Shown piece after piece: positions 45,551-53,940 of a stretch of DNA of 64,000 nt. The notes beneath the pieces were generated by a model. The model searched no databases and had not been told where the DNA came from. It saw only the letters and a list, made by a program, of their open reading frames with translations. The position numbers were made by a program, and so were the translations under genes. The stretch lies in NCBI GenBank assembly GCA_964450915.1, contig CAYVFG010000002.1, positions 1 through 64,000 of the forward strand, given 5' to 3'. The stretch's first letter is position 1. Every line of letters begins with the position of its first letter. This DNA comes from HO2-45-11b sp964450915. Lineage in GTDB: Bacteria; Patescibacteriota; Andersenbacteria; UBA10190.

Positions 45551-46704
45551 ATATTCTCTTTATAAATTTTGAGTATCCGCCCTTGGGCGGCGGAGGCGGA
45601 GTAATGACTGCGCAAATTGCTGAAGAACTTGCAAAGCACAATACAGTGCATGTCATTACGACAGCGTTTCGAGATACGAAAAAATATGAATTTGCAGATG
45701 GGGTGCACATACATCGCGTTGCCGTTATCGGCAGAACTGCAATGCCGACTGCTACGCTTATCTCCCTCCTTACTTTTGCACCATCCGCATTTTTCCGAGG
45801 ACTGCAGCTTACAAAAAAGCATGCATTCGATGTTATAAATGCCCATTTTGTTATTCCTTCCGGTCTGCCTGCATTGTTGCTAGCAGGAATCCGCCATATT
45901 CCCCTTGTCGTAACTCTTGTCGGAGGAGATATCTACGATCCGTCGAAAGGAATTTCCCCGCATAAGCACGCTTTATTGCGGGCTGCAATCAGGTATATCG
46001 TCAGCCGAGCAGATGCGGTGACTGCAATTTCTCAGGATACGAAGCAGAGAGCGATCGAACTTCATGGAGTGAAAAAGCATATCGATGTCATTCCGATCGG
46101 ATTAGTACTTAATAAAACACCCGCCCTTCCTCGAGAATCTTTAGGATTTACTACGCAAGACTTTGTATGCGTTTCTATAGGTCGGCTGGTACCAAGAAAG
46201 GGATACGAGACGCTTCTTGCTGCCTGGAAAGATATCAAAAATGCAAAATTGATTATTATCGGAGATGGGCCAATGAGGCGCGATTTGGAAGAACTTATCC
46301 GTCGGTACGAATTATCTGAACGGGTGCGGCTTGTCGGCTCTGTTTCAGAACAAGAAAAATACGGCATATTACGAGCATCTGATTTGTATGTATCGACTGC
46401 CCAGCATGAAGGATTTGGCATTGTTTTTCTTGAAGCAATGTCTGCCGGGCTTCCTATTATTGCCGCAAACGATGGCGGCCAGAAAGATTTTCTCGAACAT
46501 GGCAAACATGCCCTCTTGATTCCGCCCCATGATTCGCAGGCAGTAGTTCGCGCAATCGATGAATTGCATAAAGACGAGACATTGCGAAACGAAATGTCTC
46601 GCCGAAATCTTGAAGATGTGCAGCATTACACCATTCACACGACCGCAGGAGCATTAGAAAAAAAATTACTTGAAACGATTACCGCCTATGAACATCGCAA
46701 TTGA
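45547..46704 (+). CDS. GT4-family glycosyltransferase
   Basis: 385 residues, GT-B fold. The N-terminal acceptor domain opens with FEYPPLGGGGGVMTAQIAE, typical of GT4. GRLVPRKGYETLL and the EX7E stretch HEGFGIVFLEAMSAGLP are the donor-domain motifs. It is the first of four consecutive GT4 genes, each overlapping the last, suggesting stepwise assembly of an oligosaccharide on the inner face. ATGA overlap with the membrane gene before it (45547-45550). Confidence 0.92.
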   Translation: MNILFINFEYPPLGGGGGVMTAQIAEELAKHNTVHVITTAFRDTKKYEFADGVHIHRVAVIGRTAMPTATLISLLTFAPSAFFRGLQLTKKHAFDVINAHFVIPSGLPALLLAGIRHIPLVVTLVGGDIYDPSKGISPHKHALLRAAIRYIVSRADAVTAISQDTKQRAIELHGVKKHIDVIPIGLVLNKTPALPRESLGFTTQDFVCVSIGRLVPRKGYETLLAAWKDIKNAKLIIIGDGPMRRDLEELIRRYELSERVRLVGSVSEQEKYGILRASDLYVSTAQHEGFGIVFLEAMSAGLPIIAANDGGQKDFLEHGKHALLIPPHDSQAVVRAIDELHKDETLRNEMSRRNLEDVQHYTIHTTAGALEKKLLETITAYEHRN

Positions 46705-47767
46705 AGCCCGAGCCATACATGCTGCCAGCGGCGGGATAAAATCATACGCTCAAAATATTATTGCCGAGCTGCAAAAAAATCAGGAACTTACTTTAGATAT
46801 TATAACCGGAGCAAAAGATTCTGCGACACCACTACGTTCGGAACTGCTTGTTCCATATTGGCTCAGCGGGCCAGTGGCAAAGCATGTTCGCGCAACAAAT
46901 CCAGATATTGCGCACTTTACTAAAGCTGCAATTCCTCATAAAAAATATGTTCCTACGGTAGTCACTATATACGACGTTATTCCTCTTCTCTTGCCTGAAA
47001 CCCAGTCATTTTTGCGAAAAAAATATTGGCCAAAAACATTGCAATATGCTGCAACACATGCAGATAGCATTATTACAATTTCCGATCAAAGCAAGCAGGA
47101 TATCAGCAGGTTATTGCATGTTTCGGAATCTAAAATAACTGTTACGACATTGGCAGTTGATGCGACGCACTTTAAACCCTCCCCAATGACTGGCACTGAT
47201 CCTTATATTCTATTCGTCGGGACGTGGGATGAGCGAAAGAATATAACAACACTCATACGGGCGTTTGAATTAATTGCGGACAAAATTCCGCACATGCTTA
47301 TAATTGCGGGAAAGCCAGCGCATAAACAAGATGCATCTCAAGCATATGCACAGGCATCTGTATATGCAGATAGAATCAAGTTCCGTGAGAATGTTCCGTA
47401 TGACGAATTGCCCACCTTATATAGCAATGCTGATATTTTCGTATGGCCTTCCATATACGAAGGATGGGGATTTCCTCCTCAGGAAGCGATGGCGTGCGGG
47501 ACGCCGGTTATAGTGAGCAATGGGGGATCATTGCCGGAAGTAGTTGGCGATGCAGGGATGATCGTGCCATTTTCTACTGATACATTGCATGACAGGTTGC
47601 ATGATCAGGATTTTACGAACAATCTTGCAAAACATATGGCTGAATTAATCGGCGATGAAGGTAAGAAAACAATGCTTGCCCAAAAAGGCCTCGCTCAAGC
47701 TATGAGGACAACATGGAAAGATGTTGCGGAAAAAACTACTGCACTATATACATCCCTTATAATATGA
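46688..47767 (+). CDS. GT4-family glycosyltransferase, mannosyltransferase-like
   Basis: 359 residues from ATG 46688, where the typical opening MNIAIEARAIHAASGGIKSY begins; this start overlaps the upstream gene by 17 bp. FVGTWDERKNITTLIRAF, then YEGWGFPPQEAMACGTPV (EX7E) and SLPEVVGDAG mark the donor domain. These features are common in mannosyl- and rhamnosyltransferases of O-antigen clusters. The next gene starts at its stop (ATGA). Specificity is not readable. Confidence 0.92.
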   Translation: MNIAIEARAIHAASGGIKSYAQNIIAELQKNQELTLDIITGAKDSATPLRSELLVPYWLSGPVAKHVRATNPDIAHFTKAAIPHKKYVPTVVTIYDVIPLLLPETQSFLRKKYWPKTLQYAATHADSIITISDQSKQDISRLLHVSESKITVTTLAVDATHFKPSPMTGTDPYILFVGTWDERKNITTLIRAFELIADKIPHMLIIAGKPAHKQDASQAYAQASVYADRIKFRENVPYDELPTLYSNADIFVWPSIYEGWGFPPQEAMACGTPVIVSNGGSLPEVVGDAGMIVPFSTDTLHDRLHDQDFTNNLAKHMAELIGDEGKKTMLAQKGLAQAMRTTWKDVAEKTTALYTSLII

Positions 47768-48885
47768 AAAAAAACATTGCCATTATTACCAATGCAAAAG
47801 AAGATTCCGGGGTTGGCTCGCGCGCGCATCAGATTGCAGTACATATGCCCAAAAATGATGATTTCATATTTCATATGGTCATATTAGACGGCGGACGAAA
47901 TGCGATATCCGTGGACGGGTCAATTACCGGTTCGATAGTAAAATGGCCGAGCATTCTTGGGACAAAAAGCATTTCCTGGATCCGTCTTGCAAAGAATATT
48001 CCTGCATTTGACGGATACGATTTATCCAATCAGACGCTCTCTTTTATAGCAAAAACGAAAACACCGTCCATCGTTACGGTTCATGACATTATAGAACTCA
48101 CAAATCCACAGCATCCGCTTGCAAGACTTATAAACAAGCGCTTGCTTGATGGAGTCACGAAGGCAAGTCACATTATCGCTGTCTCTGAATACGTAAAAAG
48201 GGAAATAGTTCGCTATTTTGGAATTTCCGAGCAACAAATATCCGTTATATATAACGGGGTAAGTGAAGATTTTAAACCTATACAAGATTTCAAGAAGACA
48301 GTCGGATACCAAGAGGTTGCAAAAAAACTGCGATTGCCGATGGATAGCCCGATAATTCTTTCGGTAGGATCCGACCATCCTCGAAAAAACCTTGCAGCAA
48401 CTCTGCATGTTGTTGCAAAGCTTAAGGAACAATATCCGAACGTATTGCTTTTAAAAATTGGGGAACCAGGATTGCTCGATGGGAGAAAAGAGTTTCTGCA
48501 TATGGTTGATGAGTTGGAATTAAAAGACAATATTCGCATACTTGGAAAGGTTTCTCAGGAAATGCTACTAGACGCATACCGCGTTGCCGATGCCTTACTC
48601 ATGCCGTCGCATCAGGAAGGTTTTGGAATGCCTATACTCGAAGCAATGGCCTCTGGATGCCCTGTAGTATGCTCAAACTCAAGCTCGTTGCCGGAAGTAG
48701 TCGGCAATGCAGGTATTATGCACGATCCAGACGATATTGAAGGGTATGCAAAAAGCATTTCGGAATTATTCGAAAGCGGGGGAATCAAAGAATCGTTTAT
48801 AGCAAAAGGACTGCAGCGAAGCAAGCTGTTTTCCTGGAGTACTTCTGCGGAACAGACATTGGAGCTATATAAAAAATATTTATGA
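47764..48885 (+). CDS. GT4-family glycosyltransferase
   Basis: 373 residues from ATG 47764 (ATGA overlap with the gene before). SVGSDHPRKNLAATL, HQEGFGMPILEAMASGCPV (EX7E) and SLPEVVGNAG are the donor-side motifs and closely parallel those of the preceding gene, so the pair probably arose by duplication. The N-terminal domain (AIITNAKEDSGVGSRAHQI) is distinct, consistent with a different acceptor. Confidence 0.92.
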   Translation: MKKNIAIITNAKEDSGVGSRAHQIAVHMPKNDDFIFHMVILDGGRNAISVDGSITGSIVKWPSILGTKSISWIRLAKNIPAFDGYDLSNQTLSFIAKTKTPSIVTVHDIIELTNPQHPLARLINKRLLDGVTKASHIIAVSEYVKREIVRYFGISEQQISVIYNGVSEDFKPIQDFKKTVGYQEVAKKLRLPMDSPIILSVGSDHPRKNLAATLHVVAKLKEQYPNVLLLKIGEPGLLDGRKEFLHMVDELELKDNIRILGKVSQEMLLDAYRVADALLMPSHQEGFGMPILEAMASGCPVVCSNSSSLPEVVGNAGIMHDPDDIEGYAKSISELFESGGIKESFIAKGLQRSKLFSWSTSAEQTLELYKKYL

Positions 48886-50111
48886 AAATTCTTTTTGTTT
48901 CAGCTCAATATCCTCCCGAATCAAAGGGTGGTGGAGAAATTTCAACACATATCATTGCACAAGGGTTAATTTCACTTGGGCATGAAGTACTTGTGGTTAC
49001 AGACGGAGATCAAAAGGAGCGCAAAGTAGTCGACTCGGTTCCGGTGCAGATGATTCCTTTATTCTTGAGACAGAAACCCCTATTTGAACGCGCACAAAGC
49101 ACAGCCTCGTACAGAATGTTTAAGCGGGCAATTAAAGACTGGCGCACATACGATATTATTCACGCGCACGACTTCAGAAGCGCACTGATGATATCACATT
49201 TAGAATCGCCAAAAGCAGTGGTTACGGCTCGCGACTATGCGCAAATATCCGGCTGCACGAATAATATTCAGTACAACGGAAATATCGAGCAAGGATGCCA
49301 AGGATTGCACGAGCTATGGCAATGCCATCGAGTGCATGAAGCATCGCTTGCCCGCAAACCTTTCAGAATTTGGCAATATATGTATAATCGCGGATATCGA
49401 AAAAAAGCATTCGCCAGCTTTAGGCATCAGATTTTTATTTCGCACGCAGAAAAAAACGTTATTGCTCAGCATCAAGATGTTGCAAAGCAGCATACGGGCG
49501 TTATCTACAACCCGATTGGAAAAGAATATCTTTCGAATCCTCTCGAGCAGGGCGTTTCCGGAAACATATTATATATGGGCCGAGTAGAGATGTATAAAGG
49601 CGTTCGATTGCTTTTGGAAGCGTGGAAGCGTGTTGCAAAAGAGTATCCGAAGGCTCACCTGACTATTGCAGGGAATGGAGCGCAACAAAAAGAATATGAA
49701 CACCTGGCATCGCTATGGGGAATTGGATACAGGACGACATTCCTGCCGCATGTTCCGTATCATCGACTTCGATCGCTTATAGATAAAGCGAGCATATTGA
49801 TTGCCCCTCATTTGTGGGTGGAGCCTTTTGGCAGAACAATGCTAGAAGGTATGGCGCGTGGAAAAGTTGTTATAGCAAGCAATGTCGGAGGAGCAGTAGA
49901 GCTGATCGACAATCAAAAAACGGGAATATTATTTGAACGAGGCAACGTACCCGAACTAGAAGATGCGATTATTCAAGCACTTACCATGGGCAAACTTGCG
50001 GTAACTCAAATGGGAAAAGATGCACGAAATGCCGCCGTAGAAAACTTTACACAAGAAAAAATTGCAAAGCAGCACGAGGAATTTTATAAAGAAATGTCTA
50101 GAAATAAATAA
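48882..50111 (+). CDS. GT4-family glycosyltransferase
   Basis: 409 residues beginning MKILFVSAQYPPESKGGGEI, a clear GT4 opening. GRVEMYKGVRLLLEAW and the donor motif VEPFGRTMLEGMARGKVV follow; three Cys around residues 125-150 (ISGC, EQGC, WQC) are unusual and may bind a metal. It is the last gene of the plus-strand run, with an ATGA overlap to its predecessor. Its stop coincides with the T-run of the convergent small-gene terminator. Confidence 0.92.
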   Translation: MKILFVSAQYPPESKGGGEISTHIIAQGLISLGHEVLVVTDGDQKERKVVDSVPVQMIPLFLRQKPLFERAQSTASYRMFKRAIKDWRTYDIIHAHDFRSALMISHLESPKAVVTARDYAQISGCTNNIQYNGNIEQGCQGLHELWQCHRVHEASLARKPFRIWQYMYNRGYRKKAFASFRHQIFISHAEKNVIAQHQDVAKQHTGVIYNPIGKEYLSNPLEQGVSGNILYMGRVEMYKGVRLLLEAWKRVAKEYPKAHLTIAGNGAQQKEYEHLASLWGIGYRTTFLPHVPYHRLRSLIDKASILIAPHLWVEPFGRTMLEGMARGKVVIASNVGGAVELIDNQKTGILFERGNVPELEDAIIQALTMGKLAVTQMGKDARNAAVENFTQEKIAKQHEEFYKEMSRNK

Positions 50112-50133
50112 CTGCGCCCCCGGAGGAACGCAG
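50102..50133 (-). terminator. Intrinsic terminator of the 39-residue gene (unit C)
   Basis: On the minus strand CTGCGTTCC (50133-50125) and GGGGCGCAG (50120-50112) form a 9-bp stem with a TCCG tetraloop, followed by TTATTTATTT. It is a compact, strong terminator. Confidence 0.8.
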
Positions 50134-50153
50134 AAGTTCAAAGCCCAATGCCA

Positions 50154-50273
50154 CTACTTGCCAGCCTGTTTTCTTTGCTTCATGCAAATAATGCACAGGC
50201 ACACGAGAATCACGATCAGCGCCAACCAGTAACGTAGACTTGCAGTGCGGAAAGCATCGATCACGGTTTCCAT
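50154..50273 (-). CDS. 39-residue single-pass membrane mini-protein (unit C)
   Basis: ATG 50273 to TAG 50154. The sequence starts METVIDAFRTASLRY, then a membrane helix of about 18 residues (WLALIVILVCLCIICM) and a basic tail KQRKQAGK. Positive charges after the helix predict an outside N-terminus or a small anchor. AAAGGGG (50285-50279) is 5 nt before the ATG, an excellent Shine-Dalgarno site. The gene has a perfect consensus promoter and a strong terminator, so it should be highly expressed for its size. Composition is richer in GC (61 of 120 bases at 50161-50280) than the flanking genes. I do not know the family. It was found from the gap between convergent glycan genes. Confidence 0.75.
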   Translation of the reverse strand: METVIDAFRTASLRYWLALIVILVCLCIICMKQRKQAGK

Positions 50274-50311
50274 GGCAGCCCCTTTGAGAAAAGACCAGAA
50301 CACCCGGAACT

Positions 50312-50341
50312 ATTATAGGACGTATTGCGATGATTTGTCAA
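50312..50341 (-). promoter_or_regulatory. Consensus sigma70 promoter of unit C
   Basis: TTGACA (50341-50336), an 18 bp spacer and TATAAT (50317-50312), both boxes perfect. They lie inside the last ten codons of the upstream GT9 gene, whose TAA stop (50315-50313) is part of the -10 box. The leader is about 32 nt. Confidence 0.85.
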
Positions 50342-51383
50342 GCACTTGCTTTACTGAAATAGCTAGCATCGATGGGTGGGGAGTATTGCCAAAACTGGGC
50401 GCTGATTCAGTATTATATACTGGCACTGTTTCCGGAGCTCGCAGAACAACACTATGATGGCTTCTCGGGCCTGTCTGCCGTTCGTCTGTGGGGCCGAAGA
50501 GGCTAATTGTTGGGATATCCAGAGCTGACGCTATATGCATAAGTCCAGAGTCGTTTGAAATAAATAGTTTGCAATGCTTCATAATTCCAGCAGTTGTAAG
50601 GAGGGGGGCCGTGATATGAAATGCGATTGCCGGCGCCTGTTGGTTTATCATATCTGCAAGTTCTCTTTTTTGCTGCTCTTCATCGCTCCCTCCAAAAATG
50701 AGAAATACGCTATTTGGATTCCGTTCATATAAGGCACGCGCAACTTCTGCAAAGCGATCGATTGGCCAGCGTTTCCAGGCAAAACCTTGCGCCGATCCCG
50801 GATGAAACCCGATAAAAATAGGAGAGGGGCTGATATTGTAACCGAGTGACTTTAAAGCATGCTGCGCTTCTTGCATGTTGTTTTCTGGAATTTCAAAATC
50901 ATACGTTTCAAACGTTATAGGTTGATGCAATATAGATCCTGCCAATTCGAGGTTTTGTTCAATATCATGCACGAGAGGTTTTTCAGTAATCGCTTGCGTA
51001 AGAAAATTTTTAGCATGCTGCCTGCCTCGAAGCGGGTATGCGTGGCCAATGCGAACTGGAATTCCTGATAAAAATAAGTACAACGCGCTTTTTAGCAATT
51101 GGCCTGGAGACAAAACAATGCCCATATCAAAATGATGCGCACGAAGCGTAAGGATATTCTTTATATGCTGCACAACAGTAGTCTTAATGGGCAATTCAAT
51201 AACACAGTCAATATACGACTGCGCTTCCGCAATGCTCTTTGTACCTCGAGGAGCAACCCATACGGTAATATGCCAGGCAGGATGCGCATCTTTGACAGCT
51301 TTTATCGCGGGCAATTGCATGATCAAATTGCCGATTCCCGAAAGAGAAAGGTAGAGAACCGCTTTATGTTCTGAATTCTTCAT
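50313..51383 (-). CDS. GT9-family glycosyltransferase (heptosyltransferase-like)
   Basis: 356 residues with a GT-B fold. The opening VLYLSLSGIGNLIMQLPAIK replaces the usual SLGDVI motif but keeps its pattern. GFHPGSAQGFAWKRWP is the mid-protein donor loop. NDSGLMHIASALDIP (277-291) with LFGPTD is the hallmark of ADP-heptose:LPS transferases. In an organism that may lack LPS, the donor and acceptor need not be heptose and lipid A. It is the last gene of a minus-strand operon (overlap of 20 bp with the GT4 gene before it). Its 3' end carries the promoter of unit C. Confidence 0.9.
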   Translation of the reverse strand: MKNSEHKAVLYLSLSGIGNLIMQLPAIKAVKDAHPAWHITVWVAPRGTKSIAEAQSYIDCVIELPIKTTVVQHIKNILTLRAHHFDMGIVLSPGQLLKSALYLFLSGIPVRIGHAYPLRGRQHAKNFLTQAITEKPLVHDIEQNLELAGSILHQPITFETYDFEIPENNMQEAQHALKSLGYNISPSPIFIGFHPGSAQGFAWKRWPIDRFAEVARALYERNPNSVFLIFGGSDEEQQKRELADMINQQAPAIAFHITAPLLTTAGIMKHCKLFISNDSGLMHIASALDIPTISLFGPTDERQTGPRSHHSVVLRAPETVPVYNTESAPSFGNTPHPSMLAISVKQVLDKSSQYVL

Positions 51384-52509
51384 ACAGTGATTGCAGGGTT
51401 GCGATGGAATGATCCCATGAGTATGTAGTACGTACCAATTCCGCAGAAAAATCAGTAAGGTGCAAAGCTAGCTGCGGAATTTTAATAATAGAAACAACGT
51501 TTTGCACAAGCTCTTTTTTATTGGAAAATAATAGCCCTGCCTTATTCTTAGGAACAACATACGGAATAGCCGTAGATTCTCGGGCTACAATCGGAAGGCC
51601 TGCAGCCATAGCTTCTGCGAGCACAATCCCGAATGCTTCGTAGTTTGATGCATGAATAAATACGTCCGCATGCTGAAGAGCTGCTATAACATCCTCGTCG
51701 GTGGCTTTTCCGAAATAGTGAACTGCGTCCGCTATCCCTAGCTTTTCAGCAATTATTTCCAATTCTTTTTTATACCCGAAATCTTCACCGATGATAACCA
51801 GGCAGGCGTTGGGAATTTGCTTTCGAATTTCGGGCAACGCCCTGACAGTATCTTGCAAGCCCTTAGATTTTGCTATGCGAGAAATTGAAAGAAGAATTGT
51901 TCCCGAGATATTTCGAGATAAAAACGGATTTTCTCGTTTTTCGGAAAATAATTTCATATCGACACCCGGCGGAATATGAACAAATCGTTTTACATTGTAT
52001 CCGGCGCTTATAATCAGCTGTTTTTCATATTCAGATATAACAGCAACGGCATCTGCCTGTTCGAATGTTTTTCGACCGATTAATGCATCATAAACTTTCC
52101 AGGCAGGTTTACGCCGAATGCTATTGGTGTAGTAAATGGGATGAAATATAAACGGTATTTTATGCTTATGCGCGTATCGAGCAGTTGCATCCGCTGGCTG
52201 ATACCAGTATCCGTACGAATGCAAAATATCTGGCTTATGATGACCAATATAGTAATTCAAAGCTTGCAAACGAGGGTATGAAACAAACGGGGTCTTAGAA
52301 ACAAATAATCGCTGCACATACGCAGGGTCATCGAGCAATGCGTCGGGATTAAGATATGAAATAGGCCCATGTGTGCGCATTGCGCTTGTAAGCACGCGAA
52401 CATCCATATCCTTTTCAACATCCCGCGTTTTTTGCACGATGCTTTGAATATATTTTTCAGCGCCTCCCGATGCAGGGGGATACCGAAGTGCCGTGTGAAG
52501 AATTCTCAT
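51364..52509 (-). CDS. GT4-family glycosyltransferase
   Basis: 381 residues. The opening YPPASGGAEKYIQSI, the donor motif YEAFGIVLAEAMAAGLP (EX7E) and the segment SRIAKSKGLQDTV identify GT4. It overlaps the GT9 gene downstream by 20 bp and the GT2 gene upstream by 4 bp, so these three are translationally coupled. It probably extends a lipid-linked glycan inside the cell. Confidence 0.92.
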   Translation of the reverse strand: MRILHTALRYPPASGGAEKYIQSIVQKTRDVEKDMDVRVLTSAMRTHGPISYLNPDALLDDPAYVQRLFVSKTPFVSYPRLQALNYYIGHHKPDILHSYGYWYQPADATARYAHKHKIPFIFHPIYYTNSIRRKPAWKVYDALIGRKTFEQADAVAVISEYEKQLIISAGYNVKRFVHIPPGVDMKLFSEKRENPFLSRNISGTILLSISRIAKSKGLQDTVRALPEIRKQIPNACLVIIGEDFGYKKELEIIAEKLGIADAVHYFGKATDEDVIAALQHADVFIHASNYEAFGIVLAEAMAAGLPIVARESTAIPYVVPKNKAGLLFSNKKELVQNVVSIIKIPQLALHLTDFSAELVRTTYSWDHSIATLQSLYEEFRT

Positions 52510-53288
52510 AATGCGTTATATTTTTGCCCCATTTCAAACTCATAATATGCCGATAGAGCGCACCATACAATGCCTTGCCAGCCATCCAAGATACCCTTTC
52601 TATACAGAGACAATTTCATAAACTGCTTTAATGCGAGATAATAGGGGAGGATAAAACTTTTCGAGACAGCTTTACCAGAACGGTGAGTATTTGTTTTTTG
52701 CATTTCTTGCGCATCGAGCGTCGTATAGCGATGCATCTTATGTAAATATGCCCCTATGCTTGTATACGATTGGTGAATAATAGGCGCTGATATTTCTCCA
52801 GATATTCCATCTTTATATTTCGCCTGAGAATTCGAACCGGAATACATCATCTTTTCATGAACATGAGCATCGTTCCAGTGCGCCAGTGTTTTCTGAATCA
52901 AGCGCGGATTATGCCCCACGAGATGCGTCATGCGTTTCCCGAGAAAAATATCTTGTATAGTGATCCAATATACGCTGCATGTAGTCTCTAGAATATCGCC
53001 TAATACTTTTTGGAGTTCCGGCGACACCCGTTCGTCCGCATCAAGAAAGAGCACCCAGTTGCACGTAGTTTGCGCAGCCCCGAAGTTTTTCTGCGATCCG
53101 TATCCGTCCCAGTGCCGAGTGATTACATTTGCACCAAGCTTTTTTGCTATGCTTGTCGTTTCATCAGTACTATGCGCATCAATAACGATAACTTCTTGTG
53201 CAAATTCCACAGACGCAATGCAGTCAGCAATGTTCTCTTGCTCATTTTTTGTAATAATCACAACGGAAATAGGAAGTTTATTTTGCAT
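52506..53288 (-). CDS. GT2-family glycosyltransferase, WaaE/KdtX-like
   Basis: 260 residues with a GT-A fold. ISVVIITKNEQENI is the nucleotide strand, VIDAHSTDET (35-44) the second acidic motif and FLDADERV (81-88) the metal-binding DXD, all matching the lipopolysaccharide core beta-1,4-glucosyltransferase WaaE/KdtX group. No membrane segments. It sits in the minus-strand operon between a deacetylase and a GT4 enzyme with 4-11 bp overlaps. Substrate is uncertain. Confidence 0.9.
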   Translation of the reverse strand: MQNKLPISVVIITKNEQENIADCIASVEFAQEVIVIDAHSTDETTSIAKKLGANVITRHWDGYGSQKNFGAAQTTCNWVLFLDADERVSPELQKVLGDILETTCSVYWITIQDIFLGKRMTHLVGHNPRLIQKTLAHWNDAHVHEKMMYSGSNSQAKYKDGISGEISAPIIHQSYTSIGAYLHKMHRYTTLDAQEMQKTNTHRSGKAVSKSFILPYYLALKQFMKLSLYRKGILDGWQGIVWCALSAYYEFEMGQKYNAL

Positions 53289-53940
53289 ATCGTTTCATAA
53301 TATTTCTTATCGTATCAATTTCGATCGGAAGCGAAGTAATAAAATCCAAATGCGCTTCAAGATCGTCCAGGTATACGAAATGTTTCATATCGCTATGAGA
53401 GTTTCTAACCATATGGAATGTTTCTATGATCCATTTTCCGCGCAGATAGGCAAGAAGGGAGTATGCATTTGCCCGAGCAACGCTGAAATTGTTCTTTGTA
53501 TAGTTTATCGTTTTTAATTCAAATGGTTTTTTAGGGGGGAGTGTTTCGAGTCCGAATTTTACTGTTCTGCCTGCAGTAAAATATGTTTGAGCCGCAGAAA
53601 TTACGTCGTCGTTATATGCTCCGCCAGGATACACGATGCTGTTTGCACTAAGCGCTTCATGTGACATTTGCAATTCTTGCTGCATATCTTGAATAGGCAT
53701 GGCTGCAAGATTGTTATGCGTAACGCCGTGTCCTGCAAGCTCGTGGCCGTATGCCTCTGCGCTTTTTTTCCAATCGGCAATGCTGGCTACCGGCTCATTG
53801 GCAATCGTTTTATGTTCCGGAGAGGTTGGCACGGCAAAGACTGCACGTACATTATATTGTTGCAACAATGGCAGCACTTGCTGGCGCACATCTTCGTACC
53901 CGTCATCAAAGACAAGCGTAATTGCTCCTCGATTCTTCAT
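53278..53940 (-). CDS. Polysaccharide deacetylase (NodB domain, CE4)
   Basis: 220 residues of a CE4 esterase core. TLVFDDGYED (8-17) gives the catalytic base and metal Asp pair, HGVTH (71-75) the metal-binding His pair, and YPGGAYND (104-111) the third motif. No signal peptide or membrane anchor is visible, so it may act in the cytoplasm on a lipid-linked sugar or glycan intermediate, as in some O-antigen loci, rather than on the wall. It overlaps the GT2 gene by 11 bp. An N-acetylated sugar substrate is expected. Confidence 0.9.
   Translation of the reverse strand: MKNRGAITLVFDDGYEDVRQQVLPLLQQYNVRAVFAVPTSPEHKTIANEPVASIADWKKSAEAYGHELAGHGVTHNNLAAMPIQDMQQELQMSHEALSANSIVYPGGAYNDDVISAAQTYFTAGRTVKFGLETLPPKKPFELKTINYTKNNFSVARANAYSLLAYLRGKWIIETFHMVRNSHSDMKHFVYLDDLEAHLDFITSLPIEIDTIRNIMKRYAK

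Noticed and set aside
45571..45606. GC-rich GGCGGCGGAGGCGGA stretch as a repeat element
   Set aside because: It encodes the PPLGGGGGV opening that is normal for GT4 enzymes.
52930..53517. A 195-residue plus-strand frame across two minus-strand genes
   Set aside because: Antisense to the GT2 and deacetylase genes, whose motifs are unambiguous; composition is typical of a shadow frame.
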